A stretch of DNA of 64,000 nucleotides from Neisseriaceae bacterium (GCA_017991555.1 JAGOQM010000003.1:248001-312000); one strand, 5' to 3'. Shown: positions 46,857 to 56,038, numbered from the stretch's first letter. Notes: a model not told the origin generated them from the letters alone. Made by a program: numbers and translations.

Positions 46857-48140
46857 TTAGGCCGATTTCGGCGCTGTGGCTTCCAGCTCTAAGGCTGCCG
46901 CCAATAAGGACAGGCGCGCCAAAACGCCGTAGGCATAGAAACGGTTGGGTGCACAGTGTGGGGTGGCCTCTTTATCTGGCAAACCGGCACATTCAAACGA
47001 CAGGGGCACAAAATGCATGCCGCTGGCGTTTAGGTTTTCGTCCACGCCGCGACCGTTGTTTACGCGGTAAAAACCGCCAATCACAAAGCGATCCATCATG
47101 TACACCACCGGCTCTGCCACGGCGCCCTCAACCTCTTCAAAGGTGTACACGCCCTCTTGCACGATGACCTCAGAAACCTCTAAGCCTTCTTTAACCACCG
47201 CCATTTTGTTGCGGTTTTTACGGTTTAAGCCACGCACTTCTTCGCCCGACTTCACGCTCATGACGCCCATGCCATAGGTACCGGCATCGGCCTTTACGAT
47301 GACGAATGGGTCTTCTGAGATGCCGTTGGCGGCGTATTTTGCGGCAATTTTGGCCAAGACGCGGTCAACCGTGGCGGCCAGCTCGTCTTCACCGGCGCGC
47401 GCTTGGAAATCCAAACCGGCACAGCCTTCAAAATATGGGTTAATCATCCACGAATCAATGCCAATCAACTCGGCAAACTCGGTCGCTACTTGGTCATAGG
47501 CGGCAAAGTGATGGGTTTTTTTACGGAAGGTCCAGCCCCCGTGTAGCGGCGGATAAATGTGTTGCTCAACGCCTTCCAAAATGGCCGGCGTGCCCGCAGA
47601 CAGGTCGTTGTTCAACAAAACCAAACAAGGGTTAAAACCATCGGCCAAGGTCACACGATTGCCCTCGCGTACCAGCGGTTCTAACAGCACATCGTGATCT
47701 AAAGCGGTTTTAAACGTTGTTGGCTCAGTCACTTCCGGGTTTAACGAGCCAAAGCGCACGTTAAAGCCAGCCTGATCCAATATGTGTTTTAAGGCGTAAA
47801 TGTTTTCTAAATAATAAGTATTGCGGGTGTGATTTTCAGGAATAATCAACACGCTTTTGGCTTCTGGGCACACTTTTTCAACGGCACTTTGCGCCGCGGC
47901 CACGGCCAATGGTAATAATTCGGTATTTAAGTTATTAAAGCCACCTGGGAATAAGTTCAAATCTACCGGCGCCAACTTAAAGCCGCTGTTGCGTAAATCA
48001 ACCGAACCATAAAATGGGGTTTGATGCTGTACCCACTTACTGCGAAACCAGGCTTCAATCGTGGCTTGGTTGTCCAGAATGCATTGTTCTAATGCCAATA
48101 ATGGCCCCTTTTGGGCGGTTGATAGATGAGGAACTGTCAT
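46857..48140 (-). CDS. gshA: Glutamate-cysteine ligase, betaproteobacterial type
   Basis: 427 residues from MTVPHLSTAQKG; an in-frame upstream extension to 48197 is less likely. The protein belongs to the GshA form found in Neisseria and other betaproteobacteria, unrelated in sequence to E. coli GshA: SVDLRNSGFKLAPVDLNLFPGGFNNL at about 43-68, ENHTRNTYYLENIY, VKADAGTYGMGVMSV (ATP-grasp-like loop) and MMDRFVIGGFYRVN. It makes gamma-glutamylcysteine and precedes gshB, completing the glutathione pathway. Confidence 0.92.
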   Translation of the reverse strand: MTVPHLSTAQKGPLLALEQCILDNQATIEAWFRSKWVQHQTPFYGSVDLRNSGFKLAPVDLNLFPGGFNNLNTELLPLAVAAAQSAVEKVCPEAKSVLIIPENHTRNTYYLENIYALKHILDQAGFNVRFGSLNPEVTEPTTFKTALDHDVLLEPLVREGNRVTLADGFNPCLVLLNNDLSAGTPAILEGVEQHIYPPLHGGWTFRKKTHHFAAYDQVATEFAELIGIDSWMINPYFEGCAGLDFQARAGEDELAATVDRVLAKIAAKYAANGISEDPFVIVKADAGTYGMGVMSVKSGEEVRGLNRKNRNKMAVVKEGLEVSEVIVQEGVYTFEEVEGAVAEPVVYMMDRFVIGGFYRVNNGRGVDENLNASGMHFVPLSFECAGLPDKEATPHCAPNRFYAYGVLARLSLLAAALELEATAPKSA

Positions 48141-48492
48141 AAGATAAGATAACCTTGTGTGTGGTCGTGTCGATACCGACCCTGTACGAATGATCAATAA
48201 TGGCTTAAGCGCAAAATAAACAGTTAAAATACAAAAGCTTAAAAATACAGCAGCGCCATAGGCAATGGTTTACCACTATATATATGGGCAAAAAACGTTT
48301 TCCCAACAGCTGACGTCAAAATTTACGCAACTTCACGTAGCGGCAGTTTAGCAAACCAACCTTAAACCCGTCTTAAAAAGTAGTGCATTCATGCTGGCCG
48401 TCACTGAGCCAGCGCAAACAGGCGGCACAATGACCTGTGCCCAGGGCCTAATTTGCATTAGAATAGCGCCTATATTACGTTAGAAGGACTTT
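48141..48492. other. Divergent gap between gshA and ubiH
   Basis: About 350 bases, AT-rich on the gshA side. A possible -10 (TAGAAT near 48459 or TATATT at 48471) serves the plus-strand ubi genes. No coding frame or repeat seen. Confidence 0.4.
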
Positions 48493-48498
48493 GTGCGC

Positions 48499-49656
48499 AT
48501 GAACTTACCCAGTCACACTCAAGTAGCCATTGTTGGCGCTGGCCCTGTGGGCACTTTACTCGCCTTGAAGCTACATCAGCAAGGCAAACGGGTGCTGCTG
48601 TTAGAAGCCCGGGCGCAAAACACCGTGGTAAGCGATCAGCGCACTTTGGCATTGTCGTATTTAAGCCTCACTGCCCTACGCGAAGCGGGGGTCGAACTGC
48701 CTCCGAGCGCCTTCACCGCCATTCACGAAGTCCACGTGTCGCAGCAAAACCATTTTGGCAAAACCCACATTCATCAAGATGACTTAGGCCTGCCGGTTTT
48801 GGGCGCAGTGATTGATTACGCCACCCTCATTCAGGCGTGCGAAGCGGCCCTGGTGGCACAGGGCGTGCCGGTGGCTTGGGGCGCCTTAGTCGACACCGTC
48901 CACAGCAACGCCCATTATGCCAGCCTTGCCTTCCAGCACCAAGGCCAAGCCCAACTGCTGACCTGCGACTGGCTCACGCTGGCCGAAGGCGGTCATTTAA
49001 TACAGCAGCTGCCCGCCCTCAAGCGCCGTGAGTTTAACTACGCGCAAACGGCGTTGGTGGCGACCCTCACGTTTGAACAGGCGCACCGAGGCATTGCCTT
49101 CGAGCGCTTTGCCGAAGCTGGCCCCTTTGTGCTCCTCCCTTATAAGGACCAACACCGCCTGGTCTGGACCCGCAGCAGCGCCGACGCCGAGCGCTTAAAG
49201 CAGGCCAGCCTGGCCGAATTTAAAATCGAGTTTGAAGCCGCCTTTGGCAGCCGCCTCGGCCCGCTGCTCAATCTGTCCCACCCAGCTACCTTCCCTTTGC
49301 AGCTGAAGCAGCTCAACCAGGTGTCGACGGGCAAGGTCATTTGCATTGGCAATGCGGCCCAAACCATGCACCCAGTGGCCGCACAAGGCCTAAACCTAGG
49401 GCTTAGAGACGCACTGGTACTGGCCGAAACCATGGCCACCGAACACGCGTTGACCAACCCCCGCCTCGGCCAAGCATACGGTGCCAAGCGCCGTATTGAC
49501 GCCCATGCGGTGGTGGGCTTTACCCACAGCCTGGTAACCCTATTTGAAGGCCACACCCCGCTCATGAACCACGGCCGCGGCATGGTCATGAGCGTGCTCG
49601 ACGTGGTGCCTGCGCTGCGCAAGCGTTTTAGTCAAAGCCTGGTTTTTGGCCTTTAA
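48499..49656 (+). CDS. ubiH: FAD-dependent ubiquinone-biosynthesis hydroxylase, UbiH family
   Basis: About 385 residues. FAD dinucleotide motif VAIVGAGPVGTLLALKL at the start, DQRTLALSY after strand 3, and GNAAQTMHPVAAQGLNLGLRDA for the second FAD motif. These identify the UbiH/UbiF/VisC monooxygenases that hydroxylate the ubiquinone ring. DQR and the QTMHPVAAQG form fit UbiH (C4) best. The GTG at 48493 is an alternative start. A paralogue follows directly. Confidence 0.88.
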   Translation: MNLPSHTQVAIVGAGPVGTLLALKLHQQGKRVLLLEARAQNTVVSDQRTLALSYLSLTALREAGVELPPSAFTAIHEVHVSQQNHFGKTHIHQDDLGLPVLGAVIDYATLIQACEAALVAQGVPVAWGALVDTVHSNAHYASLAFQHQGQAQLLTCDWLTLAEGGHLIQQLPALKRREFNYAQTALVATLTFEQAHRGIAFERFAEAGPFVLLPYKDQHRLVWTRSSADAERLKQASLAEFKIEFEAAFGSRLGPLLNLSHPATFPLQLKQLNQVSTGKVICIGNAAQTMHPVAAQGLNLGLRDALVLAETMATEHALTNPRLGQAYGAKRRIDAHAVVGFTHSLVTLFEGHTPLMNHGRGMVMSVLDVVPALRKRFSQSLVFGL

Positions 49657-49675
49657 GCTCAAGGAAAATCCCTTC

Positions 49676-50842
49676 ATGACCCAACACACTCATTGTGACA
49701 TCCTTATCGTGGGAGCCGGCTTGGTCGGCGCCAGCACGGCGCTGGCCCTACAACAAAGCGGCCACCACGTCATCCTGCTCGAAGCGCGCTTGCCCGACCT
49801 CAACCCAGCCGTGTTGACGCAAGGATTCGACCCCCGTATTTTTGCCATCAGCCCAGGCAATCAACGCTTTTTAGCCTCGCTCAACGCTTGGCCTAGCGCC
49901 GAACGCCTGCAAAGCGTCAAGCAAATGAGCGTGTTTGGTGACCAAGGCGGCAAAATCGAGTTCAACGCGCAAGATTTACACGCCAGCCACCTCACCACCA
50001 TTGCCGAAAACCGCTGGCTACTCAGCGGCCTGTGGGCGGAATTGGCCAAACAAAACGTGACCCTCATCAGTGGCCAGCGCGGTGCCCAAATCAAGACCGA
50101 CCTCATGCAGGCCGAGCTAACCTTAGACAATGGCGAGCGCATCAGCGCCAAGCTCATTATTGGCGCCGACGGTGCCAACTCTTGGGTCCGACAGCAGGCG
50201 GGCATCGACATTAAGGTCGACCCTTACCACCACCATGGCGTGGTGGCCAACTTTAAGTGCGCACACGACCATGAGGGCGTGGCCTACCAATGGTTTAAAG
50301 ACGGTGAGATCTTGGCCTATCTACCCCTACCTAATCGCCACATGTCGATGGTGTGGTCGACGTCGCAGCCACAAAAGCTGCTCGACCTTAGTCCTGAAGC
50401 CTTGGCAGTGGCCGTGGCAGAGCGCGGCCAGCAGCGTCTCGGTGCACTTGAGGTGGTGACGCCGGCCAATGCCTTTGAACTTAGATTGATTCGCCCTCAG
50501 GCCACCACGGCACAACGGATTTTATTGGTTGGCGACGCCGCCCACACCATCCACCCGCTGGCAGGTCAAGGCGTCAACCTAGGGTTTGGGGATGCCCAAG
50601 CCCTGGCTCAGCTCTTACACGGCACCAAAGATCCAGGCCAACGGGCCTTATTGACCCAATACGCACAACGCCGCCTTGAGCCGGTGCGCACTATGCAGAT
50701 GGGCTGTGACGCCCTGTTTAAGCTGTTTGGTGACCAAAAGCTGCCGCTGCTGCCGTGGCTACGCAATACAGGGTTAAACCTCACCAACCAACTGGGCCCG
50801 GTCAAGAAAAAGCTGATTGCCCACGCCATGGGGCTGTCGTAA
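49676..50842 (+). CDS. FAD-dependent ubiquinone-biosynthesis hydroxylase, UbiF/UbiI/VisC-like
   Basis: 388 residues from the ATG at 49676 (AAGGAAAA upstream). ILIVGAGLVGASTALAL, FDPRIFAIS, GADGANSWVRQQAGI and GDAAHTIHPLAGQGVNLGFGDA are the FAD motifs. Second member of the tandem pair, like ubiH-ubiI in E. coli; it probably acts at a different ring carbon (C5 or C6). Which position cannot be decided from sequence alone. Confidence 0.87.
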   Translation: MTQHTHCDILIVGAGLVGASTALALQQSGHHVILLEARLPDLNPAVLTQGFDPRIFAISPGNQRFLASLNAWPSAERLQSVKQMSVFGDQGGKIEFNAQDLHASHLTTIAENRWLLSGLWAELAKQNVTLISGQRGAQIKTDLMQAELTLDNGERISAKLIIGADGANSWVRQQAGIDIKVDPYHHHGVVANFKCAHDHEGVAYQWFKDGEILAYLPLPNRHMSMVWSTSQPQKLLDLSPEALAVAVAERGQQRLGALEVVTPANAFELRLIRPQATTAQRILLVGDAAHTIHPLAGQGVNLGFGDAQALAQLLHGTKDPGQRALLTQYAQRRLEPVRTMQMGCDALFKLFGDQKLPLLPWLRNTGLNLTNQLGPVKKKLIAHAMGLS

Positions 50843-50862
50843 CGCCCAGCCCATCCAGCCCC

Positions 50863-50909
50863 AGACGACAAAGGACGCAAACCCTGCTGGCTTGCGTCCT
50901 TTGTCGTCT
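50863..50909. repeat. 18-bp perfect hairpin between convergent genes
   Basis: AGACGACAAAGGACGCAA and its exact complement around an 11-base loop. No T-run on either side, yet its position between convergent stops suggests transcript ending or end protection. Confidence 0.75.
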
Positions 50910-50920
50910 GCACTCACCTC

Positions 50921-51379
50921 TTAGTACAATGGCTCATACTCGTTTAAAACGGCCATGATCGCTGCATCATGCTGATGCAGCGCCTTAAGCGCCGCCAGGC
51001 GTTCATCCAAACCCTGGCACGCCGCCTCGATTTGCTGATTAATCCCCCTCGGCTCATCGATGGCTGGGTCGCCCACGAATTCACCCATAAAGTGCCCACA
51101 GGTATCGCGCGCCTCAATGAATTCGACCACATCGGCCGGCTGCTGCGCCGACACCACGGTGGATTCCACAGCAGCATCGTCTAAAACGCCACTGGCCTCT
51201 GCCTCGGGCGGACTTGCCCGCTCGCTGTCACTTGGCACAGGCCTATCCACCACCGGCGTGGCTGGCAACGCTTCTGTCACACTGCTGTCGGTGGCAACCA
51301 TTGCCGGTACCGAATCGGTCGATTCTGCCGCCATGGGCGCACAGCCCATCACGGCCAACGCCAATAACCATGAACGCAT
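50921..51379 (-). CDS. Small lipoprotein of unknown function
   Basis: 152 residues. Short signal peptide with VMGC, predicting lipidation at Cys13. A low-complexity Ser/Pro/Ala/Glu/Val region (about 20-85) leads to a C-terminal helical domain (about 90-152): DTCGHFMGEF, then ACQGLDERLAALKALHQHDAAIMAVLNEYE. That domain looks like a small conserved unit with two cysteines, but I cannot name it. Divergent from the ribonuclease gene. Confidence 0.72.
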   Translation of the reverse strand: MRSWLLALAVMGCAPMAAESTDSVPAMVATDSSVTEALPATPVVDRPVPSDSERASPPEAEASGVLDDAAVESTVVSAQQPADVVEFIEARDTCGHFMGEFVGDPAIDEPRGINQQIEAACQGLDERLAALKALHQHDAAIMAVLNEYEPLY

Positions 51380-51598
51380 AGCATTCCTTTTTAATGTTGT
51401 TTAAAGTTAGATGAATCTTGGCCAGCCACGTTGAAATGGCCGCGTTAATGCCTGGACCTCTGCCCCTGTCTAACAGGAGCCTGCTGACTTAAGTCCTGAA
51501 CGCCAAATTTTAACACGCACTGCCGGTCACAGAAAAACGACTGAGCCCGACGTTTACCGTTATAATAAACCATCCACGTTTTATGAATAAAGCCAACC

Positions 51599-52267
51599 AT
51601 GAAAAAAATCATTGGCCTATTGGCCCTGGTGTTGATTTACTTTGTCGTCAACCACACCAGCCTATTAAGCCCCCAAGACACGCCCGCAACGGCGCCCATT
51701 GAATCGGTTCAAGACCTTACCCCGGTAGAGGCCATTGAACCGCCGCCGGAACAGGCCACTGTGCCCGAGAGCAAGCCACAGCGGGTAGATGCGGATGCGG
51801 ATCCTGAAGCAGAAACCGATACAGATGCAGATGCCGAAACCATAGCGGCCACCGGCCACGCAGAGGTCGCCGCCCACGACAAGGCTAAGCCAGCCACCAA
51901 AACCTTGGCCGACACCAAGGCCAAAACCACGCCCATCGGTGTGGCCGTGGATGAACAGGCCCCCAAGCAGCCGGCCAGCACAGGCCTCGTGTCTGCCGAC
52001 GCTGAAATCAATAAAACCCTCAAGCTGATTCAGCAAGGTGGCCCCTTCCCCCACAAGCAGGACGACACCATTTTTCAGAACCGCGAGCGCATTCTGCCCA
52101 AACAGCCCCGCGGCTATTACCGTGAATACACGGTGCGCACGCCAGGCACCAAAACCCGCGGCGCCAGACGCATCGTGACCGGTGGTCATCCGCCGACAGA
52201 GTACTACTATACCCCTGACCATTACCGCACCTTTCACAAACTAGAGGCCAACCATGATCTTCCCTAA
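51599..52267 (+). CDS. Membrane-anchored/secreted guanyl-specific ribonuclease, barnase family
   Basis: 222 residues. One N-terminal hydrophobic segment (4-18), without a clear cleavage site, then a long Pro/Glu/Asp/Lys/Thr linker (about 25-130) and a microbial RNase domain (about 133-216). The domain has GGPFPHKQDDTIFQNRE, and the catalytic triad aligns as Glu176 (YYREYTV), Arg191 (RRIVTGG) and His208 (TPDHYRTF). It would cut RNA after guanosine. The barstar gene overlaps its last codons, as expected for a toxin that must be neutralised in the cytosol. Confidence 0.9.
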   Translation: MKKIIGLLALVLIYFVVNHTSLLSPQDTPATAPIESVQDLTPVEAIEPPPEQATVPESKPQRVDADADPEAETDTDADAETIAATGHAEVAAHDKAKPATKTLADTKAKTTPIGVAVDEQAPKQPASTGLVSADAEINKTLKLIQQGGPFPHKQDDTIFQNRERILPKQPRGYYREYTVRTPGTKTRGARRIVTGGHPPTEYYYTPDHYRTFHKLEANHDLP

Positions 52268-52667
52268 TGAGCCTGCTGTGTATGTTTGCACCCCAAAACA
52301 GCTAACCGCCCTCGCCACAGACGCCCCCGCGCAACGGTGGCCATGGCCCAAGCTTAATCAGGTCAATAAGGCCAGCATCATGATGGCCACCAAAAGCCTA
52401 TTCGTGCTGCCCAAATACTTTGGCGACAACTGGGACGCCCTGTACGACGCCCTCACCGAACAGGCTTGGTGCCCAGACGCGCCCAACCTATGGACTTTGC
52501 CCTTACACAAGGCCAGCGACGTCAACTGGGCCGACATGGCCATTTTCCTAGACGTTTGCCAAGACCTGTGTGACTTTTTAGCCAGCAATGCCATCACCCT
52601 CTACGTTCAGGTCATCGCCACCGAGAAACAGCTGGCCCATCTGAACGACCATCCGCTCTGGCCTTAA
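52254..52667 (+). CDS. Barstar-family ribonuclease inhibitor
   Basis: 137 residues; barstar itself is about 90, so there is an N-terminal extension. NKASIMMATKSLFVLPKYFGDNWDALYDALTE contains the barstar helix whose acidic face blocks the RNase active site, followed by a second helix-strand part. The ATG (GAGGCC upstream) overlaps the ribonuclease gene by 14 bases, so inhibitor and enzyme are co-expressed. Confidence 0.9.
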   Translation: MIFPNEPAVYVCTPKQLTALATDAPAQRWPWPKLNQVNKASIMMATKSLFVLPKYFGDNWDALYDALTEQAWCPDAPNLWTLPLHKASDVNWADMAIFLDVCQDLCDFLASNAITLYVQVIATEKQLAHLNDHPLWP

Positions 52668-52690
52668 GCATCAGCGCAGACAACGCCCAC

Positions 52691-52722
52691 AAAAAAACCA
52701 CCGCTTGAGCGGTGGTTTTTTT
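52691..52722. terminator. Bidirectional terminator between barstar and nusB
   Basis: AACCACCGC / GCGGTGGTT stem, TTGA loop, seven-T runs on both strands. Confidence 0.93.
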
Positions 52723-52736
52723 AATCCATGCTGGGC

Positions 52737-53162
52737 TTAACGACGTGGGTCGTCTGGGCGCAAAACCGCCGCCAGCTTGTCCAAAATACCATTCACAAAC
52801 TTATGGCCATCGGTGCCACCATAGGTTTTGGTGGTTTCAATGGCTTCGTTGATGATCACCGGATATGGGGTTTCTGGCATTTGTGACAGCTCATAGCAGG
52901 CCATCAATAAAGTGGCGCGCTCAATCGGGCTCACCTCTTCAGCAGGGCGATCCAATAAAGGCATGAGGCGATTCATGTAGGTGCCAAAATCTTGCAACAC
53001 ACCGTAGAAAATTTTGCGGAACAAAACCAAATCGGCTTTTTCAAAATAATCGTTTTCTTGTAAGTTGCGCTCAATTTCATTGGCACTGAGTGATGTATTC
53101 AACTGAAACTGATACAAACCTTGTACCACAAATTCGCGCGCGCGACGGCGTGGTGTTTTCAT
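52737..53162 (-). CDS. nusB: Transcription antitermination factor NusB
   Basis: 141 residues, all-helical. RRRAREFVVQGLYQFQ at the N-terminus, ERATLLMACYEL in the middle, PYPVIINEAIETTKTYGGTDGHKFVNGILDK towards the end are the family blocks. Binds boxA RNA with NusE for rRNA antitermination. Last gene of the riboflavin operon (ribH 12 bases upstream), a common arrangement. Confidence 0.96.
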   Translation of the reverse strand: MKTPRRRAREFVVQGLYQFQLNTSLSANEIERNLQENDYFEKADLVLFRKIFYGVLQDFGTYMNRLMPLLDRPAEEVSPIERATLLMACYELSQMPETPYPVIINEAIETTKTYGGTDGHKFVNGILDKLAAVLRPDDPRR

Positions 53163-53174
53163 ATGATTCCTTAA

Positions 53175-53630
53175 CTATGCTGAGACAGCTTTCAATAAAT
53201 TAGCCACTTCAACGGCTGCGGTGGCGGCTTCTGCGCCCTTAATCCGCATGCGAACAATCGCTTGTTCTTCGTCTTCCGTCGTCAAAATGGCGTTGGCAAT
53301 GGGGATATTATAATCTAAAGAGACGCGGCTCACACCTGCACCTGATTCATTCGCCACCAATTCGAAATGATAGGTTTCACCCCGAATAATCACGCCTAAG
53401 GCCACTAAGGCATCAAATTTTTGGCTTTTGGCCATGGATTGCAACACCACCGGCACTTCTAACGCGCCGGGCACGGTGGCCACATGAATGTCGTCGGCGG
53501 CCACGCCAAGGGCCAATAATTGTGCTTCACAGGCGGCCAATAGTTCGCTGCCGATGCCATCGCTAAAACGGGCTTGAACAATCCCGATGCGTAAGCCTTG
53601 TGCTTGATGGTTCACTGCGTATGGTTTCAT
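53175..53630 (-). CDS. ribH: 6,7-Dimethyl-8-ribityllumazine synthase
   Basis: 151 residues. [34 protein letters not shown], and [24 protein letters not shown] with the catalytic His are all present. It condenses the pyrimidinedione with dihydroxybutanone phosphate. Between ribB(A) and nusB in the FMN-riboswitch operon. Confidence 0.97.
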   Translation of the reverse strand: MKPYAVNHQAQGLRIGIVQARFSDGIGSELLAACEAQLLALGVAADDIHVATVPGALEVPVVLQSMAKSQKFDALVALGVIIRGETYHFELVANESGAGVSRVSLDYNIPIANAILTTEDEEQAIVRMRIKGAEAATAAVEVANLLKAVSA

Positions 53631-53699
53631 TAGAGTTCCTTCAAAAGGATGGGCAATTGTACTGGATTTCCGTACGCCTTGCCCATTATTTATTAAGAT

Positions 53700-54791
53700 T
53701 TAGCCTTCGTTTGGCATTTCAAAGCCCACCACTTCCAAGCCAAAACCGGTCAGGCCCGTCATGGCCGAGGTTTTGCCCATGATGCGCATTTTTTTGACGT
53801 TGAGGCTGGCCAAGATTTGGGCGCCGATGCCAAAGGTTTTTTTGTCCCACACGCGGGCGGGAACGTCTTGCTGCGGCAGGCCTTTAGCCAAAAGGTCGGC
53901 GCCGGTTTCGGTGCGGTGTAACAAAATCACCACGCCGTGCCCAACGCTTTGGATGCGCGCCAAGGCGTCTGGCAGGCTCCAGCTGTGGTCGTTGCTGGGC
54001 GCCAAGAAATCCATGGCGCTAAACGGTTCGTGCACCCGCACCCACACTTCATCTTCGGCCGTAGGCTCACCCTTAACCAAGGCCACGTGGGTTTCTTGCG
54101 ACAGGGTGTCGGTAAACATCACCTGCTTGAACTGGCCCCAAGCGGTGTCGACCATCACACTGCCTTTTTCTTCAATCAGGCTTTCATTTTGGCTGCGGTA
54201 TTGAATTAAGTCAGCAATGGTGGCGATTTTAATCCCATGCTCTTCGGCAAACACCTCAAGCTGAGGCATGCGCGCCATGGTGCCGTCATCATTGATCACT
54301 TCACAAATCACCGCCGCTGGGGTGAGGCCAGCCATACGGGCTAGGTCACAACCGGCTTCGGTGTGGCCGGCACGCACCAACACGCCGCCGTCTTGGGCAC
54401 GTAGGGGGAAAATATGGCCAGGCTGAACGATGTCGGCCGCCACGGCATTCGGTGCCACCGCGGTACGCACCGTGTGGGCACGGTCAACGGCCGAAATGCC
54501 GGTGCTGATGCCATGGGCTGCTTCAATGCTGACGGTAAACGGCGTGCCGTGACGGGCGCCGTTGCGGTCGGCCATCATCGGCAGCTGCAAACGGTCTACC
54601 ATCTCGTTGCTCATCGGCATGCACACCAAGCCACGGGCGTGCTTGATCATGAAGTTAATCGCTTCTGGGGTCACAAATTCGGCCGCCATCAGCACGTCAC
54701 CTTCGTTTTCGCGGTCTTCTGCGTCGGTTAAAATCACCATTTTACCGGCTTTAATGTCGGCAATAATTTCTGGAATACTGGCAATCGCCAT
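53700..54791 (-). CDS. ribB: 3,4-Dihydroxy-2-butanone-4-phosphate synthase with degenerate GTP cyclohydrolase II domain
   Basis: 363 residues. The N-terminal RibB domain (1-205) is intact: DAEDRENEGDVLMAAEFVTPE, HARGLVCMPM, and RAGHTEAGCDLARMAGL. The C-terminal RibA-like domain keeps the fold (WVRVHEPFSAMDFL...MGKTSAMTGLTGFGLEV) but contains no cysteine, so the three zinc ligands of GTP cyclohydrolase II are absent. It should make DHBP only, and a separate ribA is expected elsewhere. This hybrid form is known in several betaproteobacteria. Confidence 0.93.
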   Translation of the reverse strand: MAIASIPEIIADIKAGKMVILTDAEDRENEGDVLMAAEFVTPEAINFMIKHARGLVCMPMSNEMVDRLQLPMMADRNGARHGTPFTVSIEAAHGISTGISAVDRAHTVRTAVAPNAVAADIVQPGHIFPLRAQDGGVLVRAGHTEAGCDLARMAGLTPAAVICEVINDDGTMARMPQLEVFAEEHGIKIATIADLIQYRSQNESLIEEKGSVMVDTAWGQFKQVMFTDTLSQETHVALVKGEPTAEDEVWVRVHEPFSAMDFLAPSNDHSWSLPDALARIQSVGHGVVILLHRTETGADLLAKGLPQQDVPARVWDKKTFGIGAQILASLNVKKMRIMGKTSAMTGLTGFGLEVVGFEMPNEG

Positions 54792-54827
54792 GATGTCTCC
54801 TGATTCTAGACAAGTTTGTCTGTAAAA

Positions 54828-55442
54828 TTAAGCATTAGTGCGTTGCGCCAAAACGCGCTCAACAGTATCTACAATGGCTTGTGTTTGCGGATCAATCTCA
54901 ATATTGACCCCGTCGCCCACTTGTCGGTATTGCATATTGGTTCTGGCAATGGTTTCTGGAATTAAGTGCACACAGAACTCATGGTCGGTCACCTCACCTA
55001 AGGTGAGGCTAATCCCATCAATCCCAATGTAGCCCTTGGTCAGAACGTATTTTTTCATCGCTTCTGGGAGCGCAAAGTAAACCGTCCGATTGGTGGCGGT
55101 TTCTTCAATGCGGCTAATCTTGGCCTGGCCCAAAATGTGACCACTCATGCTGTGACCACCGATTTCGTCGCCAAACTTGGCCGCACGCTCGAGGTTAACC
55201 CAGTCGCCTTCGACCAGCGCACCTAGGTTGGTCAAGCGTAAGGTTTCGTCGATTAAATCAAACCACACGAGGTCGTCTTCGACCCGAGTCACGGTCAGGC
55301 AGCAACCGTTGTGGGCCACTGATGCGCCCAAGGCAAGGTTGCCCAACAGGTCGCGCGGCAGGCGCACCACGTGGGTTTGAAACTGATCTTTTTTGTCGAT
55401 GCGCTGAATTTGGCCGAGGCCTTGAATGATGCCGGTAAACAT
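54828..55442 (-). CDS. ribE: Riboflavin synthase, alpha chain
   Basis: 204 residues from MFTGIIQGLGQI, the canonical start; a longer upstream frame is spurious. Two lumazine-binding repeats: first with VAHNGCCLTVTRV and the GGHSMSGHI block, second with KGYIGIDGISLTLGEV. It dismutates two lumazines to riboflavin. 13 bases after the thioesterase gene. Confidence 0.96.
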   Translation of the reverse strand: MFTGIIQGLGQIQRIDKKDQFQTHVVRLPRDLLGNLALGASVAHNGCCLTVTRVEDDLVWFDLIDETLRLTNLGALVEGDWVNLERAAKFGDEIGGHSMSGHILGQAKISRIEETATNRTVYFALPEAMKKYVLTKGYIGIDGISLTLGEVTDHEFCVHLIPETIARTNMQYRQVGDGVNIEIDPQTQAIVDTVERVLAQRTNA

Positions 55443-55455
55443 AGTAGTCGTCCCC

Positions 55456-55977
55456 TTAAACCGCGGTCGAGCCGGTTTCCACCTCACAAGCTTCTTTGAG
55501 CTTGGCGGCGGTTTCGATCCGAATGCGTTTACGCAGTTCGGCGGCGGTGTAGCGCATGCGTTGGGTTTCATTGTCTAGGCTCAAGGCAGGCACTTCTACA
55601 GGCTTGCGGTCTTCGCCCACGGCGACCATGGTGAAGTAACAGCTATTGGTGTGGCGCACGCTGCGATTGGGAATGTCTTCGGCTTCCACGCGGATGCCAA
55701 TCTCCATCGAGGTACGACCCACGTGGTTGACGCTGGCCAAGAAGGTCACCAACTCACCCACATGAATCGGCTCTTTAAACAAAACCTGATCCACCGACAG
55801 GGTCACCACATAGGTGCCGGCATAGCGGCTGGCGCAGGCATAGGCCACCTGATCTAACAGTTTCAAAATGGTGCCGCCGTGGACGTTGCCGGTAAAGTTG
55901 GCCATGTCTGGCGTCATCAGTAAACTCATCATCAGCTCGCGCTGGGTAAAGCCTCGTTGTTCTAGCGTGTTCGACAT
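55456..55977 (-). CDS. Acyl-CoA thioesterase, hot-dog fold (YciA/ACOT-like)
   Basis: 173 residues. NFTGNVHGGTILKLLDQVAYACASRYAG (about 27-54) is the hot-dog active site with Asp in LLDQ, followed by VDQVLFKEPIHVGE and GRTSMEIGIRVEAED. It would hydrolyse acyl-CoA. It is the first gene after the FMN riboswitch and terminator, ahead of ribE, ribB and ribH, so its expression should fall when FMN is high. The link with flavin synthesis is not known to me. Confidence 0.88.
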   Translation of the reverse strand: MSNTLEQRGFTQRELMMSLLMTPDMANFTGNVHGGTILKLLDQVAYACASRYAGTYVVTLSVDQVLFKEPIHVGELVTFLASVNHVGRTSMEIGIRVEAEDIPNRSVRHTNSCYFTMVAVGEDRKPVEVPALSLDNETQRMRYTAAELRKRIRIETAAKLKEACEVETGSTAV

Positions 55978-56038
55978 ATTCGTGCCCTTGTTGGTGTATG
56001 GCCGGGTGGGGTCCTGGCCTATTCATTATTAATGGTCA

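Noticed and set aside
51665..52237. 190-codon open frame on the minus strand
   Set aside because: It lies wholly opposite the barnase-type ribonuclease gene, whose catalytic residues are recognisable; the antisense product is Gly/Arg/Cys-rich with no family resemblance.
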